Shown here one piece after another: positions 61,430-64,000 of a stretch of DNA of 64,000 bases. The notes under the pieces are model-generated. The model was not told where the DNA came from and did no database searches. It saw only the letters and a list, made by a program, of their open reading frames with translations. The position numbers were made by a program, and so were the translations under genes. How positions within the stretch are numbered: position 1 is the first letter of the stretch; the number at the start of each line of letters is the position of its first letter. The DNA is from Robertmurraya sp047302285. Its GTDB lineage: Bacteria > Bacillota > Bacilli > Bacillales > Cytobacillaceae. The stretch covers positions 1,922,001 through 1,986,000 of the forward strand of contig NZ_CP154845.1 in assembly GCF_047302285.1 (NCBI RefSeq), read 5' to 3'.

Positions 61430-61455
61430 ATTAGGCACCTGTTTAGGTGCCTAAT
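61430..61455 (-). terminator. Hairpin downstream of ypdP
   Basis: ATTAGGCACCT and AGGTGCCTAAT are perfect complements with a 4-base loop, followed leftwards by AT-rich sequence. Confidence 0.65.
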
Positions 61456-61460
61456 CACTT

Positions 61461-62138
61461 TTAACCATTTTTCGGAAAGCGTTTTGCGATATATCCAAAT
61501 GGAGTATCTAAAATTGAGACGAGAAACTTCAATAAATAAGTAGTCAGGAATATTTGCCACCATTCATTCATTGGATAAACGCCTAAAAAAGCAATGCTTG
61601 TGAACACGACAGTATCCAGTAACTGGCTAATCATCGTACTTCCGTTATTACGAATCCAAAAATGATGATCTTGAGGAAATTTCTTTCTCAAATAGGAAAA
61701 GATATAAACATCTGCAAATTGACTAATTAAATAGGCACATAAGCTACCTAAAGCAATTCTTGGTAAAATTCCGAAAATCGTTGCTAAAGAATCATGGGCA
61801 AAATCGATTTCATGAGGCTGGAATAATAAGACCATTTGCATAATAACGGTCATTGCTAATAAGGTAAAAAAACCTAACCAAACGCCCTTTTTAGCATCGT
61901 CTTTGCCATATTTTTCGTTTAAAATATCAGTAACAAGAAATGCAGTGCCATACATGGTATTTCCTAGTGTGGCTGTTAATCCAAAAATTTCAATTGTTTT
62001 AACAACCTGAAGATTAGCTAGTACAGTGGAAAAACCTATCCAGACAAATAAACCAGTTTTTCCAAAGAGACGATAAATAGCGAGAACAAAAACAAAGTTG
62101 ACAATAACAAAGATGAGGCCAAACCATTCATTAAACAT
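61461..62138 (-). CDS. ypdP: Queuosine precursor transporter, YhhQ/QPTR family
   Basis: A 225-residue membrane protein with six to seven helices. NTMYGTAFLVTDILNEKYGKDDAKKGVWLGF and FWIRNNGSTMISQLLDTVVFTSIAF are the VUT/YhhQ signature. The family imports queuosine precursors such as preQ0 or preQ1. AGGAGGAAG lies before the ATG at 62138. A preQ1-class-I-like riboswitch covers the ribosome-binding region, which fixes the role more firmly than the protein alone. Confidence 0.9.
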   Translation of the reverse strand: MFNEWFGLIFVIVNFVFVLAIYRLFGKTGLFVWIGFSTVLANLQVVKTIEIFGLTATLGNTMYGTAFLVTDILNEKYGKDDAKKGVWLGFFTLLAMTVIMQMVLLFQPHEIDFAHDSLATIFGILPRIALGSLCAYLISQFADVYIFSYLRKKFPQDHHFWIRNNGSTMISQLLDTVVFTSIAFLGVYPMNEWWQIFLTTYLLKFLVSILDTPFGYIAKRFPKNG

Positions 62139-62148
62139 ATTACTTCCT

Positions 62149-62187
62149 CCTGTAGTTTTGATAGTGCGGGAGTTCACGAACCGCATA
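62149..62187 (-). promoter_or_regulatory. PreQ1 class I-like riboswitch controlling ypdP
   Basis: On the minus strand TGCGG, an 11-base loop TTCGTGAACTC and CCGCA form the P1 hairpin. The A-rich tail CTATCAAAACTACAGG follows, whose end is the ribosome-binding region. This is the layout of preQ1-I aptamers, where the tail pairs back into the loop and hides the AGGAGG. Control would be at translation start. Confidence 0.72.
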
Positions 62188-62210
62188 GGGTTATTCAATT
62201 GTCTTTGCCT

Positions 62211-62239
62211 ATTATAGCGATCTTTATGCTAAGTGAAAA
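62211..62239 (-). promoter_or_regulatory. Promoter of the riboswitch-ypdP transcript
   Basis: On the minus strand TTTTCA and a perfect TATAAT are separated by 17 bases. Transcription would start near 62204, about 17 bases before the aptamer. Confidence 0.65.
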
Positions 62240-62285
62240 CAATTAAGCCATAAAAAAATGGGGAATTTTGAAAGGGTTTGATTCG

Positions 62286-62942
62286 ATGGATTACAAAATT
62301 GAGATGACGTATAAATTACGTGGCAGCAAACCTATTGCGTTTACATCAGAGTGGTTAGACGCAGATACGGCGATTCGTCTGGGAGAGGAATTGGAAAAAA
62401 TGGGGAAGGTTTCACAATTTTCATTTCTAGATGAAATGAACCATTCCTGGTCCATGAAAGAGATGCGTAAGCTGACAGTGGAGATAGAAGAGGAACCCCA
62501 TGATATTACGTTATATTTCGATGGTGGCTTTAATAATAATACATATGAGGCTGGTTTAGGAGCCATTATTTATTATAAGCAAGGGAAGAAACAATTTCGT
62601 TTAAGAGCCAATCAATTAATTGAACAAATGGAAACAAATAACGAATCTGAATATGCAGCATTGTATTTTGCTTTAGATTTACTTGAGGGGCTTGGTGTTC
62701 ATCATCTACCGTGTGAGATTAAAGGAGATTCCCAAGTAGTATTGAAGCAATTAGAGGGAGAATGGCCAGTCTTTGAAAATAATTTAAGTCGCTGGCTCGA
62801 CCGAATTGATGAAAAGATTAACAATCTTGGCATCAAGGCGAAATATGAACCTGTGCCGAGAAAAGAAAATAAAGAAGCAGATAAACTTGCCACACAGGCA
62901 TTGGAAGGGAAAATCATTCATAGTACAATGGAACTTAACTAG
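62286..62942 (+). CDS. ypeP: RNase H-like protein YpeP
   Basis: A 218-residue protein: an N-terminal extension (about 1-70) and a C-terminal RNase H fold with LYFDGGFNNNTYEAGLG (Asp), NNESEYAALYFAL (Glu), KGDSQVV (Asp) and NKEADKLATQAL (Asp). B. subtilis YpeP is the homologue. The ATG at 62286 has AAAGGG 9 bases upstream. The second RNase H-like gene lies only 1 kb away on the other strand. Confidence 0.86.
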   Translation: MDYKIEMTYKLRGSKPIAFTSEWLDADTAIRLGEELEKMGKVSQFSFLDEMNHSWSMKEMRKLTVEIEEEPHDITLYFDGGFNNNTYEAGLGAIIYYKQGKKQFRLRANQLIEQMETNNESEYAALYFALDLLEGLGVHHLPCEIKGDSQVVLKQLEGEWPVFENNLSRWLDRIDEKINNLGIKAKYEPVPRKENKEADKLATQALEGKIIHSTMELN

Positions 62943-62993
62943 CTAAATGGCTTGCATTCGAATGACGAAAAATCGATGAGAGGGGTAGAGCGT

Positions 62994-63170
62994 TTGAAGC
63001 GGAAAGACATCCTATTAGAAGTTGAAGAACTGCTAAGCAGCTATTGCAAGGACTGTTTTTTACATAGACACCATAAAAAAGAGATGGGAAGGACCTATGC
63101 TCATCGTTTTTGTATTACCCAGTGCACAGTTGGTGAGAAGATAAAAGATATTGGAAAGAAACTTGAATAA
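62994..63170 (+). CDS. ypeQ: YpeQ-type zinc-finger protein
   Basis: A 58-residue protein with the C-x2-C-x2-H-x-H pattern SYCKDCFLHRHH and a later HRFCITQC, as in the C2HCIx2C family. The TTG at 62994 has GAGAGGGG 8 bases upstream. B. subtilis has ypeP-ypeQ-cspD in this order. Function unknown. Confidence 0.82.
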   Translation: MKRKDILLEVEELLSSYCKDCFLHRHHKKEMGRTYAHRFCITQCTVGEKIKDIGKKLE

Positions 63171-63181
63171 CGGACATTACG

Positions 63182-63210
63182 AAAGGCTGGTGAAATTCAC
63201 CAGCCTTATG
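63182..63210. terminator. Hairpin between ypeQ and cspD
   Basis: AAGGCTGGTG and CACCAGCCTT are perfect complements with a 5-base loop, between two convergent genes. The T run is short. Confidence 0.75.
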
Positions 63211-63226
63211 CTTATAATTTATTGGA

Positions 63227-63427
63227 TTATAGCTTAACTACGTTAGAAGCTTGTGGTCCACGGTTACCTTCAACGATTTCGAAAGAAACTTCTTGACCTT
63301 CTTCTAGAGATTTAAAGCCATCTCCTTGGATAGCTGTGAAGTGTACGAATACATCGTCTCCACCTTCAACTTCAATGAATCCAAAGCCTTTTTCATTGTT
63401 GAACCATTTTACTTTACCGTTTTGCAT
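63227..63427 (-). CDS. cspD: Cold-shock protein CspD
   Basis: A 66-residue cold-shock domain protein, almost identical to B. subtilis CspD. KGFGFIE (RNP1) and VFVHFTAI (RNP2) bind single-stranded RNA. It acts as an RNA chaperone. TAGGAGGAA lies 9 bases before the ATG. The leader is about 118 bases, long for such a small gene, as usual for cold-shock mRNAs. Confidence 0.95.
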   Translation of the reverse strand: MQNGKVKWFNNEKGFGFIEVEGGDDVFVHFTAIQGDGFKSLEEGQEVSFEIVEGNRGPQASNVVKL

Positions 63428-63552
63428 AAAAAAAATTCCTCCTAAGCCTTTAAGGACACAAAAAAGTGCCAAGTAATATTATCATTAATCGAGTTTATTT
63501 TAGTGCCAATAGTTACCAATGGCGGAAATAAATTCTGTTTAATGATGTCTAT

Positions 63553-63581
63553 AATATACATGATTGAATCTTAGTCGTCAA
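63553..63581 (-). promoter_or_regulatory. Sigma-A promoter of cspD
   Basis: On the minus strand TTGACG and TATATT are separated by 17 bases. The start near 63546 implies a leader of about 118 bases, which accounts for most of the 63428-63754 gap. Confidence 0.75.
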
Positions 63582-63754
63582 GAAATGTAAGCCTTTTTAC
63601 GAACTATATACTAAAAATTCAGATTAGGGAAATCATTGAAAATCCCTATAATTAATCTTTTATATATTCCCATTTTTTGTTATGCTTTGGATAAGTTTAA
63701 TAGAGTTAATTCGATATATTTACTGATCATAATCTGGAAAAGTAGGTGAATGAA

Positions 63755-64000
63755 ATGAAGAAAGACCCACCTTTTTTTGAGCAAAAAACACCTATGACTA
63801 CTTCCGAAAATGAACAAAGGCTATGGAACGAGCCTTCCCAACACTTAACCATCCCAGAAAAATACGATCCGTTGCTACTTAAAAGAGTTGGAGAAAGAAT
63901 TACAGAAGCATCGAAGCAAATGGAGTCCATATTTTTTCAAGTGAGGGGAGGTAGAGAGGTTCCGCTAGTGGAAATAAAAGAGAAAATTATTCCAATTATT
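63755..64000 (+). CDS. Unidentified protein, 5' part
   Basis: The first 82 codons of a gene that runs past the window end. AGTAGGTGA precedes the ATG. The sequence is polar (MKKDPPFFEQKTPMTTSENEQRLWNEP) and then LLKRVGERITEASKQMESIFFQVRGGREVPLVEIKEKIIPII. I cannot name the family from this part; similar starts occur in HD-domain phosphohydrolases of Bacillaceae, which is only a guess. Confidence 0.6.
   Translation, partial: MKKDPPFFEQKTPMTTSENEQRLWNEPSQHLTIPEKYDPLLLKRVGERITEASKQMESIFFQVRGGREVPLVEIKEKIIPII

Overview
The window comes from the chromosome of a low-GC, spore-forming Bacillaceae species. Many genes keep the order of the Bacillus subtilis recU/yppC to cspD region: recU-yppC-sspM-yppE-yppF-yppG, yprA-yprB-ypsA-gpsB-rnpB-ypsC-ypvA, ypwA, bpsA-bpsB-dynA, and ypcP-sspL-ypdP-ypdQ-ypeP-ypeQ-cspD. 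Two small acid-soluble spore protein genes with sigma-G-type promoters confirm a sporulating host. No tRNA, CRISPR array, insertion sequence or prophage was seen. I identified genes by reading sequence motifs only; no database search was run.

Layout. 1-3.4 kb: recU 5' end, DUF2515 gene, sspM, small Ypp proteins. 3.4-6.1 kb: Hsp20, class III hybrid-cluster protein and a convergent cysteine-free Crp/Fnr regulator. 6.2-9.8 kb: mrfAB repair helicase/exonuclease. 10-17 kb: ypsA, gpsB, RNase P RNA, a degenerate dispersed repeat, a PAS-GGDEF-EAL protein, an RNA methyltransferase and a DinG-like helicase. 17.4-22.6 kb: a CBS-PAS-AAA+-Fis sigma-54 activator next to a sigma-54 operon (alcohol dehydrogenase, wrecked GntP permease, CoA-acylating-type aldehyde dehydrogenase). 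22.6-25.1 kb: a divergent module with three DUF2249 proteins, an oxidase-subunit-I-like membrane protein and a MIP18-family protein. 25.2-40.1 kb: M32 carboxypeptidase, ba3 oxidase (including a 49-residue subunit IIa), several small genes, a type III polyketide synthase pair, tandem dynamin DynA, a nucleotidyltransferase and a sulfurtransferase. 41.5-57.8 kb: a catabolic island. 58-64 kb: the conserved ypcP to cspD tail with a preQ1-type riboswitch.

Two systems stand out. First, a local Crp/Fnr regulon: hcp, both sides of the DUF2249 module, a 67-residue protein and probably the ba3 oxidase each have a GTGA-N6-TCAC-type box placed exactly 21 bp before a -10 hexamer, which is class II activator geometry. 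The local regulator has no cysteine, so it cannot be an Fe-S Fnr; a nitric-oxide or redox role through heme is an inference from the target genes. Second, the island combines two ATP-dependent lactam/hydantoin-opening systems (HyuAB and PxpABC), an SBF-family symporter, a DctPQM TRAP transporter, an IclR regulator, and two mirror-image pairs of class I aminotransferase plus 2-hydroxyacid dehydrogenase. A repeated palindrome with core CCGAATTTCGG precedes the first two transcription units, with a weaker match in the IclR/TRAP gap. The likely flow is cyclic amide uptake, ring opening to an amino acid, deamination to a 2-oxo acid and reduction to a 2-hydroxy acid (or the reverse); the substrate cannot be read from sequence.
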